A DNA stretch of 44,474 bases from Bacteroidales bacterium (GCA_019429055.1 JAHYJP010000010.1:1-44474); one strand, 5' to 3'; counted from the first letter of the stretch, positions 16,090-25,810 are shown. The notes: a model not told the origin generated them from the letters alone. Program-made: numbers and translations.

Positions 16090-17997
16090 CTAAATCCTGA
16101 AGGCAAGAGTTAATCCCAGAAATTGTTTCAACTGGGTTCTGGGTGCCTTTTTTTCGCTGCCATCAGGCAGGAGTACCGGGTTACCAGCACTGTCAAGTAC
16201 AGGAAAGCGAATGTCATCATCATAAATTATATGCAGATTCAGCCGAATCATTGAGTACCAGTTAATTTGTTTATCAAGACTCATTTCCCAATCTACATCT
16301 ATGTTTTTGGGCTTGTCAAGATACCCGGAGAACAAACGGATCACATTATTTATGTTCAAACCATCAAGAATTGTAATACTGTTGCGCACCACAAGCTGTC
16401 CACCCATCTCCTGCCTGGCTCGCATATCATTATCGATACCAAAGGCCGACTGATTAATATTGGCTGTATCCAGCACAAAAGTATTCCGGTATGACAAGGG
16501 TGAGAAGTTAAGACTTGTTTTAGGGATAGGCTTCCATTCAACCCCTAAACCAATGGTGAATGTACCGGGATTAAGAAATTTGGATACAACTACCGAATCA
16601 TTGGGGTAGTTATAACCCTTAGCAACCTGGGTTTTACCATACAAAACTGAGCTGAAATCAATTTTATCACGTAATACCATGTTATACTGAGAGTTGACTT
16701 CAACTTCATCGGTATTTGACCTGAAGCCTTGTGCTTCTGTAATTATGGCACCATACCTTAACCGGCCGCTACTTGTCCATTTACTTTTTAGTTCCTTATT
16801 AGTGTATTCTGCAGTGCCCCTGATATCCAGCAAACCGGCAATGGAACTTTCACCTCCTCTTGACCAGTTGGAAAAATAAGTCTGATTCATGGTAAAAGAA
16901 CTGCCCAGTCCGTAGCTCCAGTAAACCGGAATTTCTTTGAGGGGTTTTAAAGCTGTCAGCGATCTTGTGGGCCTGATGGTTGTAATGGGTATATCATCCA
17001 CAGGTTTTTTCTCCCTGCGCTCAACACTCACATCATCTTCCAGAACCAGGGATAAATCAAATTTGGTGGGATTTCCTACCCATAGAGTAATAGAGTCATT
17101 CGCCTGGTTTCTCACCCAAAACCTGTATTGGTCACTTTCTCCGGTGCTCAGCCAAAATGGAATTCTTTGCCCATCAATGTCATTCAGATATAAAAGAATG
17201 GAATCACGAACTTCTGTATGAACAAATAGCGACTGAACCGCATATTTAAGGGAGTCGGGCATTTTTTCATCGGGAACAATGAAAAACGGCGAATCAGTAT
17301 CTGCCACCAGCATCCTGAAGTGCTCGGAAATAACAATTCCGGTTGAATCGGGTAAAAACCTTACGGACTTCCTTCTGCCAGGTGCCAATAAGGGTGGAAC
17401 AACACTGTCGGTATACACCCTGTGCATCTTTACGTTCCTCGATTCAAGATAAAGTGAATCTATGAAAACTTCTCTAATGGTATCGCGAGACGCCAGCAGC
17501 GAGTCAATAAGGCTGTCAAGTGAAGGAATTTTGTCTTTATATTTGAAGGAAATAATCAATGAATCAACCTGATTCATTACGATGGTCTCTTTGGTACTGA
17601 TGGGATCCTTGTCAAGCGCTGTGGTATCCACAATAAAAGTGGCCTTATTAAGCCATCTCAGTGGTAAAGTGTCACTTCGGCTCAAAAAGGTGGGCTTAAT
17701 CACAATGGAGTCATAATCAAAACTCATCAACCGCTTCTTTACACTATCCATAGGTTCATGATAGTGATCAACCAGCCTGGTGAGAGAATGTCTCATGCTG
17801 GCCCCTTCAGTTCGCCAGAGACTATCAATACCCAGAAGATTACTGATATAATCGGAGGCTTGTGATGGTGTAAAAATGATGGTTTCAACTATAATTGTAT
17901 CATTTTCGGCATGGGCTGATTCATTAATATTTTGTGCAGAAACTTTATAAAAAGCGAAAAGCGCAATCAATAATGTAAGAAAAACAATACGACGCAT
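16090..17997 (-). CDS. DUF3078 outer-membrane-type protein with long N-terminal extension
   Basis: A 635-residue exported protein with a signal peptide (about 1-21, ending VSAQ). The C-terminal part (about 355-635) matches the Bacteroidota DUF3078 family: WSYGLGSSFTMNQTYFSNWSRGGESSIAGL, followed by alternating strands (SGRLRYGAI, DKIDFSSVLYGKTQVAKG, LGVEWKPIPKTSLNFSPLSY) and the terminal LKQFLGLTLAFRI, which fits an outer-membrane beta-barrel ending in aromatic/hydrophobic residues. The first ~350 residues are not part of the core family; they are rich in D, S and T with repeated DSLxxS segments and no recognised domain. The function of DUF3078 is unknown. A -7 box lies at 18076-18083. Confidence 0.8.
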   Translation of the reverse strand: MRRIVFLTLLIALFAFYKVSAQNINESAHAENDTIIVETIIFTPSQASDYISNLLGIDSLWRTEGASMRHSLTRLVDHYHEPMDSVKKRLMSFDYDSIVIKPTFLSRSDTLPLRWLNKATFIVDTTALDKDPISTKETIVMNQVDSLIISFKYKDKIPSLDSLIDSLLASRDTIREVFIDSLYLESRNVKMHRVYTDSVVPPLLAPGRRKSVRFLPDSTGIVISEHFRMLVADTDSPFFIVPDEKMPDSLKYAVQSLFVHTEVRDSILLYLNDIDGQRIPFWLSTGESDQYRFWVRNQANDSITLWVGNPTKFDLSLVLEDDVSVERREKKPVDDIPITTIRPTRSLTALKPLKEIPVYWSYGLGSSFTMNQTYFSNWSRGGESSIAGLLDIRGTAEYTNKELKSKWTSSGRLRYGAIITEAQGFRSNTDEVEVNSQYNMVLRDKIDFSSVLYGKTQVAKGYNYPNDSVVVSKFLNPGTFTIGLGVEWKPIPKTSLNFSPLSYRNTFVLDTANINQSAFGIDNDMRARQEMGGQLVVRNSITILDGLNINNVIRLFSGYLDKPKNIDVDWEMSLDKQINWYSMIRLNLHIIYDDDIRFPVLDSAGNPVLLPDGSEKKAPRTQLKQFLGLTLAFRI

Positions 17998-18075
17998 ATC
18001 AAAGAGTTTGGTTAATTGTAAGCGTATGATAAAAGGTTAAGTGACGACACTTTACAGGTTCTTTCAAATTTTTTG

Positions 18076-18083
18076 CAAATATA
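18076..18083 (-). promoter_or_regulatory. -7 box TATATTTG upstream of the DUF3078 gene
   Basis: On the minus strand the octamer reads TATATTTG, about 80 bases upstream of the ATG at 17997. No -33 TTG was found at the usual spacing. Confidence 0.45.
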
Positions 18084-18225
18084 CCGGTTTGAAATCATAC
18101 TCTGTATAATTGCCTGTTCCAATTGTTTTCATTTCTGTTTCCCGGTTTTGAAATGCTGATTGCAGGTTTTTTTTTATACGAAATATGAATCCGATTAATT
18201 TTCGACTCAAATTATACCCCTAAAG

Positions 18226-18265
18226 CTTACTAAATAAGGTAAGCCGTAAATCCCCGAAAGGGGAT
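18226..18265. repeat. Tandem hairpins, the second with a GAAA tetraloop
   Basis: CTTAC (18226-18230) pairs with GTAAG (18239-18243). Seven bases later ATCCCC (18250-18255) pairs with GGGGAT (18260-18265) around GAAA on the plus strand. No T-run follows, so it is not a classical terminator. Confidence 0.45.
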
Positions 18266-18426
18266 CAGATACAAAAACGAAAATTTCATAAACTTATTTC
18301 AACCATCCGTTTTCAAAATAAGGCATTAACCTGGCCAATATGGGACAGACCGGTATTACTGTTTTTTTAACATTTTTTTTGGTTACTGCTTACGGACCAG
18401 AGAATTTATGTTTATTGCGCCCGGCA

Positions 18427-19527
18427 TTAATAAATCCAGAAGTCAGGAGGTTCAGAAGTAACACACCCGGCAGGTGAATAGGGTTCAAAGTAATCTATAA
18501 ACTGAATTTCATAACTGGCTAGGAAATTTGGTTGATGGATTTTATAAACAAACAATCCCAAATCGTATGAAGCTTCAAAAAAACCCAGCACCAGAACTGA
18601 AGGATCGCTGATACATTTAATATTACCATTAATCTGGGTTACAACCGGATCAAATAACCCACCCTGGCCTCTTATCTGTTCATTTTTCTTCACGTGAAAG
18701 TCATAGGCATCGTCATTGAGTGAGAGAAACCTGTTGAATACAACACGAACATCAGTATAAATACCCTCAGGAAAGTTCAGAAATCTCATGGGATGAACTC
18801 CACGGGGGACCATTGCCACCCGATGGCTTCTGGCTTCATAGGGAATGGTAAATTCTCCTATATCAGTTCCTACAAAATCAATATTATTTCTTTTTAGCCA
18901 ACAATAAAATGTTACCTGATCTATGATCTCTCCGGTATTTGATAACTCAGTAGAAGTCTGTGTGTATTGAAGGTAGGCCTCCGAAGTAAATCTAAACTTT
19001 GGAAAATCATAACTGGGTTCAGATACAGATGCAAATACATTTAATACATCCATATCTACTTTTGTTAATCTTCCTGTATGTTCCGATACATAATAGAAAG
19101 GTTCGATCCCTAATAATGCATACAATGAATCAAGAACCACAGGTTGAGGGAGTATCTGTGGGTCAGATTGAAAATGGGCACCATCATCGGTTATAATATC
19201 CAGTATATATTCAACTCCCACCTCGCCCTTGAAATCAGACGGTGTTTCATAAATGCCTTTATTGATTTCCAAAAGACGAACGACATTACCCTGATTATCC
19301 AGAATATCCACGGTAGCGTCAGTTACCATGTTATAAGCATCAATATCTGTCAGGGGCTTTGTATAAAATAAACGAATATAATGCGGGCCATAATCATTGG
19401 TTATCATTCCATCGACAACCATATACTGCCTGTCAACATTAAGCTGGGGCTCAAAAATTTCCTGGCATGAAAATATGCCGGTTAAAATCATCATTAATAT
19501 TATGATTTTCGACTTTGATCTGTTCAT
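18427..19527 (-). CDS. DUF4249 family lipoprotein
   Basis: A 366-residue predicted lipoprotein when started at the ATG at 19527 (MNRSKSKIIILMMILTGIFSC, lipid cysteine at residue 21). The open frame also offers an ATG at 19566 and a TTG at 19593, but these bury the signal peptide. The DUF4249 pattern is clear: QYMVVDGMITNDYGPHYIRLFYTKPL, then DATVDILDNQGNVVRLLEINKGIYETPSDFKGEVGVEYILDI, an Ig-like or transthyretin-like opening. DUF4249 proteins are typically encoded beside TonB-dependent receptors in Bacteroidota and are thought to work at the cell surface with them; the ligand is unknown. It is the last gene of a four-gene minus-strand operon. Confidence 0.85.
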   Translation of the reverse strand: MNRSKSKIIILMMILTGIFSCQEIFEPQLNVDRQYMVVDGMITNDYGPHYIRLFYTKPLTDIDAYNMVTDATVDILDNQGNVVRLLEINKGIYETPSDFKGEVGVEYILDIITDDGAHFQSDPQILPQPVVLDSLYALLGIEPFYYVSEHTGRLTKVDMDVLNVFASVSEPSYDFPKFRFTSEAYLQYTQTSTELSNTGEIIDQVTFYCWLKRNNIDFVGTDIGEFTIPYEARSHRVAMVPRGVHPMRFLNFPEGIYTDVRVVFNRFLSLNDDAYDFHVKKNEQIRGQGGLFDPVVTQINGNIKCISDPSVLVLGFFEASYDLGLFVYKIHQPNFLASYEIQFIDYFEPYSPAGCVTSEPPDFWIY

Positions 19528-19558
19528 TTCAGGTATATTTTTAAAATTCTCAATAGAG

Positions 19559-20293
19559 TTACTCATCAACCTTGTCAGATAATATGTTTTCAAGCAAAGG
19601 CATGGCCCTTACAAAGGTATTTTCATCAAAAAGCTGAATCCTGTTGCTTCTGAGTGCTTGTCTTATCTCTCTTCGATGGTCAGGAAAGGCAAGCATTAAT
19701 TCCCTTCTGTTCAATTTGCGAAAAGATAACATTTCACTGCCGGGCATTTGAAGATAATAAACCGGTGTTGGATTTACCCTGGTACGTCTGACATTTTTTT
19801 TATTTTGAACAATATTGTCCGAGCCTACCCTGCTCACCTTTCTGTGAGCATAAAGTTTGAAATTGCCTTTATACAGAATCTGTGCATAAAAATTGAAGTC
19901 TTTCAAATCTTCTTCTTCCATTAAACCAAGATTTGTAAACCGGTAACTGGCATTTTTATCTTCCAGGGTAAATTCTTTTACATTGTACCTGTCAATAATA
20001 ATATGTTGGAAAAACTCGGGGTGCACCCAAATTAGTTCATCAACATAACCATTGTAATTCAGGTTATTACAATATATTTTTTCATCAGACGCAAGTATTA
20101 TCTCACCAATCACCCAATTGTTCAGGAAGTACTGATTTCCAACTGTTGATTCGATATGATAGATCAACTCGCCTGAAACCCTGGGTTCGTGATCAGCTGC
20201 TTGTGAAGTTTCTTCCAGAATCTGAGCAGCACCTATATTGCAATAAAACAAGGCAAAAATCAGCACTAAAAGCTTTATAAATGGTTTAAGCAT
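19559..20293 (-). CDS. Exported protein of unknown function in the TonB/DUF4249 operon
   Basis: A 244-residue exported protein. The ATG at 20293 gives the signal peptide MLKPFIKLLVLIFALFYCNI-GAAQ; the longer frame begins at GTG 20299 and adds two residues. No family was recognised. The mature part is mixed alpha/beta with a positively charged stretch (about 165-180, QNKKNVRRTRVNPTP) and a C-terminal helical part (about 195-225, LNRRELMLAFPDHRREIRQALRSN). It lies seven bases downstream of the MG2/plug-like gene and its stop is just before the DUF4249 start, so it is certainly co-transcribed. A role as a periplasmic partner of the receptor is inference from position only. Confidence 0.65.
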   Translation of the reverse strand: MLKPFIKLLVLIFALFYCNIGAAQILEETSQAADHEPRVSGELIYHIESTVGNQYFLNNWVIGEIILASDEKIYCNNLNYNGYVDELIWVHPEFFQHIIIDRYNVKEFTLEDKNASYRFTNLGLMEEEDLKDFNFYAQILYKGNFKLYAHRKVSRVGSDNIVQNKKNVRRTRVNPTPVYYLQMPGSEMLSFRKLNRRELMLAFPDHRREIRQALRSNRIQLFDENTFVRAMPLLENILSDKVDE

Positions 20294-20300
20294 GTCCACT

Positions 20301-22100
20301 TTAATGTATTGTTATTAATTGTTTTTCTCTAAAGAATTCGCCATCCTGGTCCAGACCACTTACACTTATTAAATAATTCCCCGGGAGATCACCTGTATAA
20401 AACTTTACTTCAGCCTTCCCGCCGTAATCTAGCTGAACATCATTGTTCCAATAAATTAAAAGCCTCACGTCGGGGCTGTTTTGATCTTTCTGAGGACCGC
20501 TTTCATAAACCGGCGGTGTAAAAACCGGATGAGTTTTGTAAGAATCAAAATAATAATGAGCCTTGTTTCTGTTTAACCCTATGCTGCGATACTCTTCGCT
20601 ATAAGTGAAAATTCCTACTATACCCGGAAACAGCATATTCCCGAAAACCCATGACATATTATGAACCTGCACTTCCCTGATATGCTCAGATCCAAGTGTA
20701 ATCAATGGGTTTAAATCCCAGGTTATAATACCATCAACAAAGAACACAGGACTTCCTTGTAAAAAAGCTGAGGAACGGGTACAAAACATCCGGGCAGAAT
20801 AATTGCCCTGTGATCTCCTGACAGACAAGGGTGAGATCAACTCACGGGCAATTTCCCGGAAATCGTCTAGTTCAACATATAATGATGGCAATACCGAAAA
20901 TTTTGGTTTGCTGTAAAGTAGAGGCCTAACACCTTTATCAACATATTGATCCTTTCCGGGTTTGAAATTATCTAACTGATAAATTTTCTGAACCCTGATG
21001 ATATCCTGGTATCTTTTGATCTCCTCAGGAGAAATCCTTAGTTTTACTTTTTCCGGTGCCCTGAACTTTTGGCTCAATTCAAACCGGTCATTTATTATGA
21101 TATTAAAATCGCCTGACCAGGAACTGGGGTCAACCGAAAGATAAATATCACGATTGTAATAATAGGGTAGTAAGAAAAAACTAAATTCACCATTTTCTTT
21201 GGTAATTGAATATGCTAACGTAATAACCGTATCAGGAGTGTTCATTAACACCCTTGCGCCTGGAACCGGCTTACCGGATTGCTTATCGGCCAGTTTACCG
21301 GTAAGCAAAACCTGCTGATCCTCCATGGGAAATTTCCCGGTGTATTGCAATGGTTTCTCTAATCTTTGAGTATAAGTATGATTTTGGTGTTGATTAAACC
21401 TTACTGGAAAAACCGATACATTAAGATCAAGAGTCTTTAAATTCTTTTCATTTGTATCGTTGTTTTCTATTGATACACTTACTTTTTGTCTCCTGCCTGC
21501 AATTTCAGGGGATGTTATTCTTACCGGGTTTATTGCAGAAATCTCATTATCCCATAAACTCTCCTGAATTACAACTCCATTTGAATCGGTTACCTGGCTG
21601 AACTCTTCAGGTTCAAATTCAAAAACTTCCAGTTTATTGTCGAACCTGTTGGCGACCAGCAGCTCTTTTGTAAAGAAAATATCCTCCCCCCAGTTTCTCA
21701 TATAATTGGTGAAAGCAATGATTTCATAAGCGCCTGACGAAAGTGTATCGGGAACATAAATAACACCGGAAGCTTGCTTTTTTTCATTCACTTTAAGTGT
21801 AAATCTTTCAATGCTACCATAGGAAGAACGGAACATAAGATAAACAAACCTGCTGGTTCTTTCGGGTGATTCGTCGGCCGGGAACAAATATACGTTAAAC
21901 AGTATACTCTCTCCGGAAATGTAGAAATCTCTGTCGGTAGTTACATATACTCTCTCGGGTGATAAATCCGTTGCAATGTCCAGATCTGTTGCTCCTGTAA
22001 ATGATGTTGTTGAAATAAGTATAATAAAACCCAGTAACCAAACCTTTAAAGTTTGCAATGTAATCTCTGCTGAACACCATATTGAGTATATCATTTTCAT
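20301..22100 (-). CDS. Exported MG2-like/TonB-plug-like protein without a barrel
   Basis: A 599-residue exported protein; the hydrophobic signal segment lies at about 17-37 (LKVWLLGFIILISTTSFTGA). Residues 45-150 resemble an MG2 macroglobulin domain (PERVYVTTDRDFYISGESILFNVYLF ... SSGAYEIIAFTNYMRNWGEDIFFTKELLV). Residues 268-340 resemble a carboxypeptidase-regulatory/CarboxypepD_reg fold (VLLTGKLADKQSGKPVPGARVLM). Residues about 405-500 resemble a TonB plug (PVFFVDGIITWDLNPLITLGSEHIREVQV), but no beta-barrel follows. Such proteins accompany TonB receptors in Bacteroidota; they may be lipid- or membrane-associated partners. It begins 15 bases after the receptor gene. Confidence 0.7.
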   Translation of the reverse strand: MKMIYSIWCSAEITLQTLKVWLLGFIILISTTSFTGATDLDIATDLSPERVYVTTDRDFYISGESILFNVYLFPADESPERTSRFVYLMFRSSYGSIERFTLKVNEKKQASGVIYVPDTLSSGAYEIIAFTNYMRNWGEDIFFTKELLVANRFDNKLEVFEFEPEEFSQVTDSNGVVIQESLWDNEISAINPVRITSPEIAGRRQKVSVSIENNDTNEKNLKTLDLNVSVFPVRFNQHQNHTYTQRLEKPLQYTGKFPMEDQQVLLTGKLADKQSGKPVPGARVLMNTPDTVITLAYSITKENGEFSFFLLPYYYNRDIYLSVDPSSWSGDFNIIINDRFELSQKFRAPEKVKLRISPEEIKRYQDIIRVQKIYQLDNFKPGKDQYVDKGVRPLLYSKPKFSVLPSLYVELDDFREIARELISPLSVRRSQGNYSARMFCTRSSAFLQGSPVFFVDGIITWDLNPLITLGSEHIREVQVHNMSWVFGNMLFPGIVGIFTYSEEYRSIGLNRNKAHYYFDSYKTHPVFTPPVYESGPQKDQNSPDVRLLIYWNNDVQLDYGGKAEVKFYTGDLPGNYLISVSGLDQDGEFFREKQLITIH

Positions 22101-22115
22101 TGTTTATCAGCCGGT

Positions 22116-24818
22116 TTAAAATGAAAAAGTATAAGTAAGTGTTGGGAAAGGCCTGCCAATAATATATAGCTGGTACAAGTTAAAGGTGCCGGGTTGTTCA
22201 AAACGTGGCTTTTCCTTTTTGTAAAAAACCGTATAGGGGTTTTTCCTGCCATAAAGATTCATTACTGAGAAAGTCCAGCTGCCTTTGCCCCGTTCCTGCA
22301 ACTTAAGGTTTTCATCCATAGTAATGGAAATGTCAAGTCTGTGATAGTCGGGTAAACGATATTTGTTTCTGTCGCCATAAAAAACAAGTTGGTCACCCTG
22401 AAAATTATAAACCAGTTCGGGAAGTGTAACAGGCCGGCCTGTATTGTACGTAAATGTCATCCCAAATCTCCATCTTCGTGAAATATGGTAGGTTGAATTC
22501 ATAATAAAATTATGAGGTCTGTCGAAATCAGATGGAAAATACTCATTCCTGTTTATGGCGGCATCTTCATCCATTGCCTGCGTGCGCCGTTGAGAAACGG
22601 AGTATGTATAACTTGACCAACCTGTAAGCCTTCCCGACACCTTTTTAATGTACAATTCGGCACCATAATTAAAGCCCTTTGCGTTAACAATGTCACTAAC
22701 CAGATACCGGTTCATCATGATATCTGCTCCACTTTTGTATTCTACAACATTATTAAGCTTTTTGTAATAAACTTCTAAAGATGTTTCAATTGAATTTTCC
22801 AGAAAATTCCGGAAATAACCTAAAGCAAACTGGTCGCTTTGCAGTGGCTTTATATACCTGTCGCTAACCTTCCACACATCAGCGGGGGCAATAACTGCAC
22901 TATTGGAAACAAGATTTACAAATTGATTGATCCTGTTGTAACTGAACTTAATTGAACTTTCCGGATCAAGAATATATCGAAGTCCTATTCTGGGTTCGAG
23001 TGCCGGATAAGATGCTATGATCTCATTTTTGTTGAAAAATACGGAATCGATAATACCTGAATAGGATCTTGCATCCTCATTTACAAATTGATATTCAAGA
23101 CCCGGACCTAACTGATAATAAAGATTGAAACGCAATCCTAACTCTACATTTAACCTGTCATTTATCTCAAATTCATCGCTCAGAAAAATGGCTGCTTCAA
23201 CAGCTCTCTCGGTATGAAGATCAATTTCGGGCTTCATTGAATCTTCACCCAAAGGTTTCTGGAAACCGGGGTCGATATCGTATCTGGCCAGATTGATTCC
23301 AAAATCAATATTATGATTCTGCCACAAAGTAGAGTGGAGCACCCAGTTAATCTTTCTGTAATCAACTCCTGAATTCATGCTTGAATGAATATTGGGATTA
23401 AGATAGGGTATTTCGTCAATCTGAAGCCTGTAATTGCTCAAACCCAACACAAGTGTAGATGAAAAAAAAGGGTTAATGATAGAGTTCCACCGCAATGAGA
23501 AAAGATCATTGGTGTAATTGTAAGAATTTTCCTGTTCAATACCAAACCTGTCGAAACTATGATATCCGAATACGCTTAAAAAATTTGCGGGGCTAAGGGT
23601 GATATTTGCCATCCCTGTGAAATCTCTGAAACCCGAAGAACTGTTTACCAGATCATCGTTGGGCATTCTGCGTAGAAACCAATCCGTATGAGATCCCCTG
23701 GCTCCAAATGAAACGGTTGCTTTTTCTTTAACAACAGGTGTACTGACCAGCATTCTGCTGTTTAAAAGTCCCAGGCTGCCGGCTACTCTGGTTTCATCAA
23801 GGTTGGCCTTTCCATTTAGCTTAATATCCAGGATGCTGGATGCACGCTCACCATATTTTGCCGGAATTCCTGCCTTCATGAGGGTAACATTTTCAACAAG
23901 ATCGGGGTTTACTATCGAAATAAGCCCAAACAGGTGCGATGAATTGAAAACCGGCACATTCTCAACGAGTATAAGATTCTGATCAGAACTGCCTCCCCTG
24001 ACATTGAAACCTGTTCCGAACTCACCCACCGTTTGAACGCCGGGAAGCAGTGTGATGCTCCTTACAATGTCTCTTTCGCCAAAAGTACCCGGAAGTTCTT
24101 TAATGGCCTGGGAGTTAAGTGTAACAGTACTCATTTGGGTGCGCAACACATTATGTTGAGCCCTTCTTGCTTCAACAATAACGGCATTAAGAAAAGTAGT
24201 GGAAGCAAAAAGATCAAAATCGTGATTTCCTTCAGAAAATAATCTGATGTTTTTATATGAATCTTCGTAACCCATATAGGAAATACGGATGGAGAAATCT
24301 CCTGTGGGCCAGATAACACTGAAGAATCCTTCGAGATTTGTTGAAACCCCCTGGCCGGTTTTTTCATTGTAAATTGCAGCTCCGATCAGGGGTTCACCGG
24401 TTGCACCATCATTAATGTAACCCGAAAATCGCGCACTGGAATATCTTCCGAAAATATTCTGATCCCCCACCAGGATGAGATTCGGATCATCAGTAGTTTG
24501 TCTTTGACGTTCATTTTCAAGTGGGATAAAAACAACCAGGTCATCAAACTGTAAAATATTTAAACCTGCAATCTGTTTAAGAGCATTCAGTGCATTATCT
24601 AATGTATATTGCAGGATGGCTGCATCAGGATATATCCCGTCAAACCACTGCTGCTGGTAATAGACTGATATATTATGCTTTTGCTCCAGTCTTTTAATAA
24701 AATCATCTATTAAAATTGTATCACCCCTTGCACTACCGGTTATTTGCCCGAATGCATCATGATCTGGAATGGTAAGAAAAGAAATGAAAAGTAAAAAAGC
24801 GAATAGCTTGTAGTGCAT
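22116..24818 (-). CDS. TonB-dependent outer-membrane receptor with N-terminal STN domain
   Basis: A 900-residue receptor with a signal peptide (about 1-24). Residues ~27-100 form a secretin/TonB N-terminus (STN) domain, which in other receptors contacts a FecR-type anti-sigma factor; no FecI/FecR pair is encoded here. Residues ~130-215 are a CarboxypepD_reg-like domain (FSGYINDGATGEPLIGAAIYNEKTGQGVSTN). The plug follows at ~225-345 (GERDIVRSITLLPGVQ ... GFNVRGGSSDQNLILVENVPVFNSSHLFGL ... LMKAGIPAKYGERASSILDI). The remainder is a 22-strand barrel-type C-terminus ending LTYTFSF with a terminal Phe. The substrate is unknown. It is the first gene of an operon ending with DUF4249. Confidence 0.88.
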   Translation of the reverse strand: MHYKLFAFLLFISFLTIPDHDAFGQITGSARGDTILIDDFIKRLEQKHNISVYYQQQWFDGIYPDAAILQYTLDNALNALKQIAGLNILQFDDLVVFIPLENERQRQTTDDPNLILVGDQNIFGRYSSARFSGYINDGATGEPLIGAAIYNEKTGQGVSTNLEGFFSVIWPTGDFSIRISYMGYEDSYKNIRLFSEGNHDFDLFASTTFLNAVIVEARRAQHNVLRTQMSTVTLNSQAIKELPGTFGERDIVRSITLLPGVQTVGEFGTGFNVRGGSSDQNLILVENVPVFNSSHLFGLISIVNPDLVENVTLMKAGIPAKYGERASSILDIKLNGKANLDETRVAGSLGLLNSRMLVSTPVVKEKATVSFGARGSHTDWFLRRMPNDDLVNSSSGFRDFTGMANITLSPANFLSVFGYHSFDRFGIEQENSYNYTNDLFSLRWNSIINPFFSSTLVLGLSNYRLQIDEIPYLNPNIHSSMNSGVDYRKINWVLHSTLWQNHNIDFGINLARYDIDPGFQKPLGEDSMKPEIDLHTERAVEAAIFLSDEFEINDRLNVELGLRFNLYYQLGPGLEYQFVNEDARSYSGIIDSVFFNKNEIIASYPALEPRIGLRYILDPESSIKFSYNRINQFVNLVSNSAVIAPADVWKVSDRYIKPLQSDQFALGYFRNFLENSIETSLEVYYKKLNNVVEYKSGADIMMNRYLVSDIVNAKGFNYGAELYIKKVSGRLTGWSSYTYSVSQRRTQAMDEDAAINRNEYFPSDFDRPHNFIMNSTYHISRRWRFGMTFTYNTGRPVTLPELVYNFQGDQLVFYGDRNKYRLPDYHRLDISITMDENLKLQERGKGSWTFSVMNLYGRKNPYTVFYKKEKPRFEQPGTFNLYQLYIIGRPFPTLTYTFSF

Positions 24819-24937
24819 CTGCTAATGTTTGTCGGAAGCTGTAAATGTATCTGTTTTTTGGTTTTTTAAGATGTTAAAAAAACGCAAAATGTATACAAAA
24901 AAAGCCAATATGATGAGATTTTTAACCTTAACTGATC

Positions 24938-25771
24938 CTAAAGAAAGATATCAATAAAATCAGCCGCTTTAACCTGGTTTCTGTTTTTAATGGTTCTTTT
25001 GTCCTCAGCATAATTTGTAACCGCACATTGCTTGAAAACGGTGCAATTACCATTTTCATCGGGAGTATATCCTTTACATACACGCAATACGTCGGGCGAA
25101 ATCTCATCGATGATCACAATTTTGCCATCGCCGTATTTCAATCTGCCCAGTTCAAATTTCCCGTCGATCACATGAAGATCTTTGGATGAGAATTCCTGCG
25201 AAACGATATCTGCAATGCTTTTCACAAGCTCAACACTCTGAGTGATCTCCTCTCTGGTCATTGCACCTGTTTCTTCGAGTGCTTCAAGTGTAATGAGTAC
25301 ATCAACATCACCTTTGGTCCAGGCTTCAACAACCCGGTGCACGTTTTTACATGGTTGAACAAAGGGGTATCTTCTCCAGAAACTGCCGGTGGCATTGTTT
25401 CTCCAGGTAAATTCAAGATTAAGCAGGGGCGCCGAACCAGGAAATTCAGGCGATTCAACAGCCATGCTTAGCGGAGTTGCAGGCTCTACAATCATCTCAT
25501 TATCACTGATGGTATCAATATAGTGCGAGGGTATGCCTTTTTCTTTCAAGAGCCTGAAAAAACAGGTGGCAAACCTGCAGGCAATGGCGCCTTTCCCGGG
25601 TATTTCACCCACTACAGTATCATAACCCGGATCAAAAACCGGTTTACCGTTTTCCATATATCCGGTTGCTCCGTCTTTAAATAAAAGCAGGTACTTACCG
25701 GCATAAGGGCCGCCAGTTATGTCAAAAACATCTTTCGACTTTCCGCTATAGATTAGTTTTTTGTTTTCCAT
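24938..25771 (-). CDS. purC: Phosphoribosylaminoimidazole-succinocarboxamide (SAICAR) synthase
   Basis: A 277-residue SAICAR synthetase for purine biosynthesis: it joins CAIR and aspartate using ATP. The ATP-lid start KKLIYSGKSKDVFDI matches the family K-x-Y-x-G-K-x-K-x-V pattern. FKDGATGYMENGKPVFDPG and FFRLLKEKGIPSHYIDTI follow the standard order, and the second signature appears as IVIIDEISPDVLRVCKGY. The layout is closer to the Firmicutes-type enzyme than to the ~314-residue Bacteroides type. It lies 39 bases downstream of the DUF2007 gene, probably in one transcript, away from other pur genes in this window. Confidence 0.9.
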   Translation of the reverse strand: MENKKLIYSGKSKDVFDITGGPYAGKYLLLFKDGATGYMENGKPVFDPGYDTVVGEIPGKGAIACRFATCFFRLLKEKGIPSHYIDTISDNEMIVEPATPLSMAVESPEFPGSAPLLNLEFTWRNNATGSFWRRYPFVQPCKNVHRVVEAWTKGDVDVLITLEALEETGAMTREEITQSVELVKSIADIVSQEFSSKDLHVIDGKFELGRLKYGDGKIVIIDEISPDVLRVCKGYTPDENGNCTVFKQCAVTNYAEDKRTIKNRNQVKAADFIDIFL

Positions 25772-25810
25772 GGATGATTGATAGAATTAATGTTATGCTT
25801 ATGTTACGGT

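Larger units (their letters stand above)
17998..18426. other. 429-base intergenic region with two tandem hairpins
   Basis: No gene is seen. It lies downstream of the TonB/DUF4249 operon and upstream of the DUF3078 gene. It holds the DUF3078 -7 box and two adjacent small hairpins at 18226-18265. The rest is A+T-rich with no repeat or motif recognised. Confidence 0.45.
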
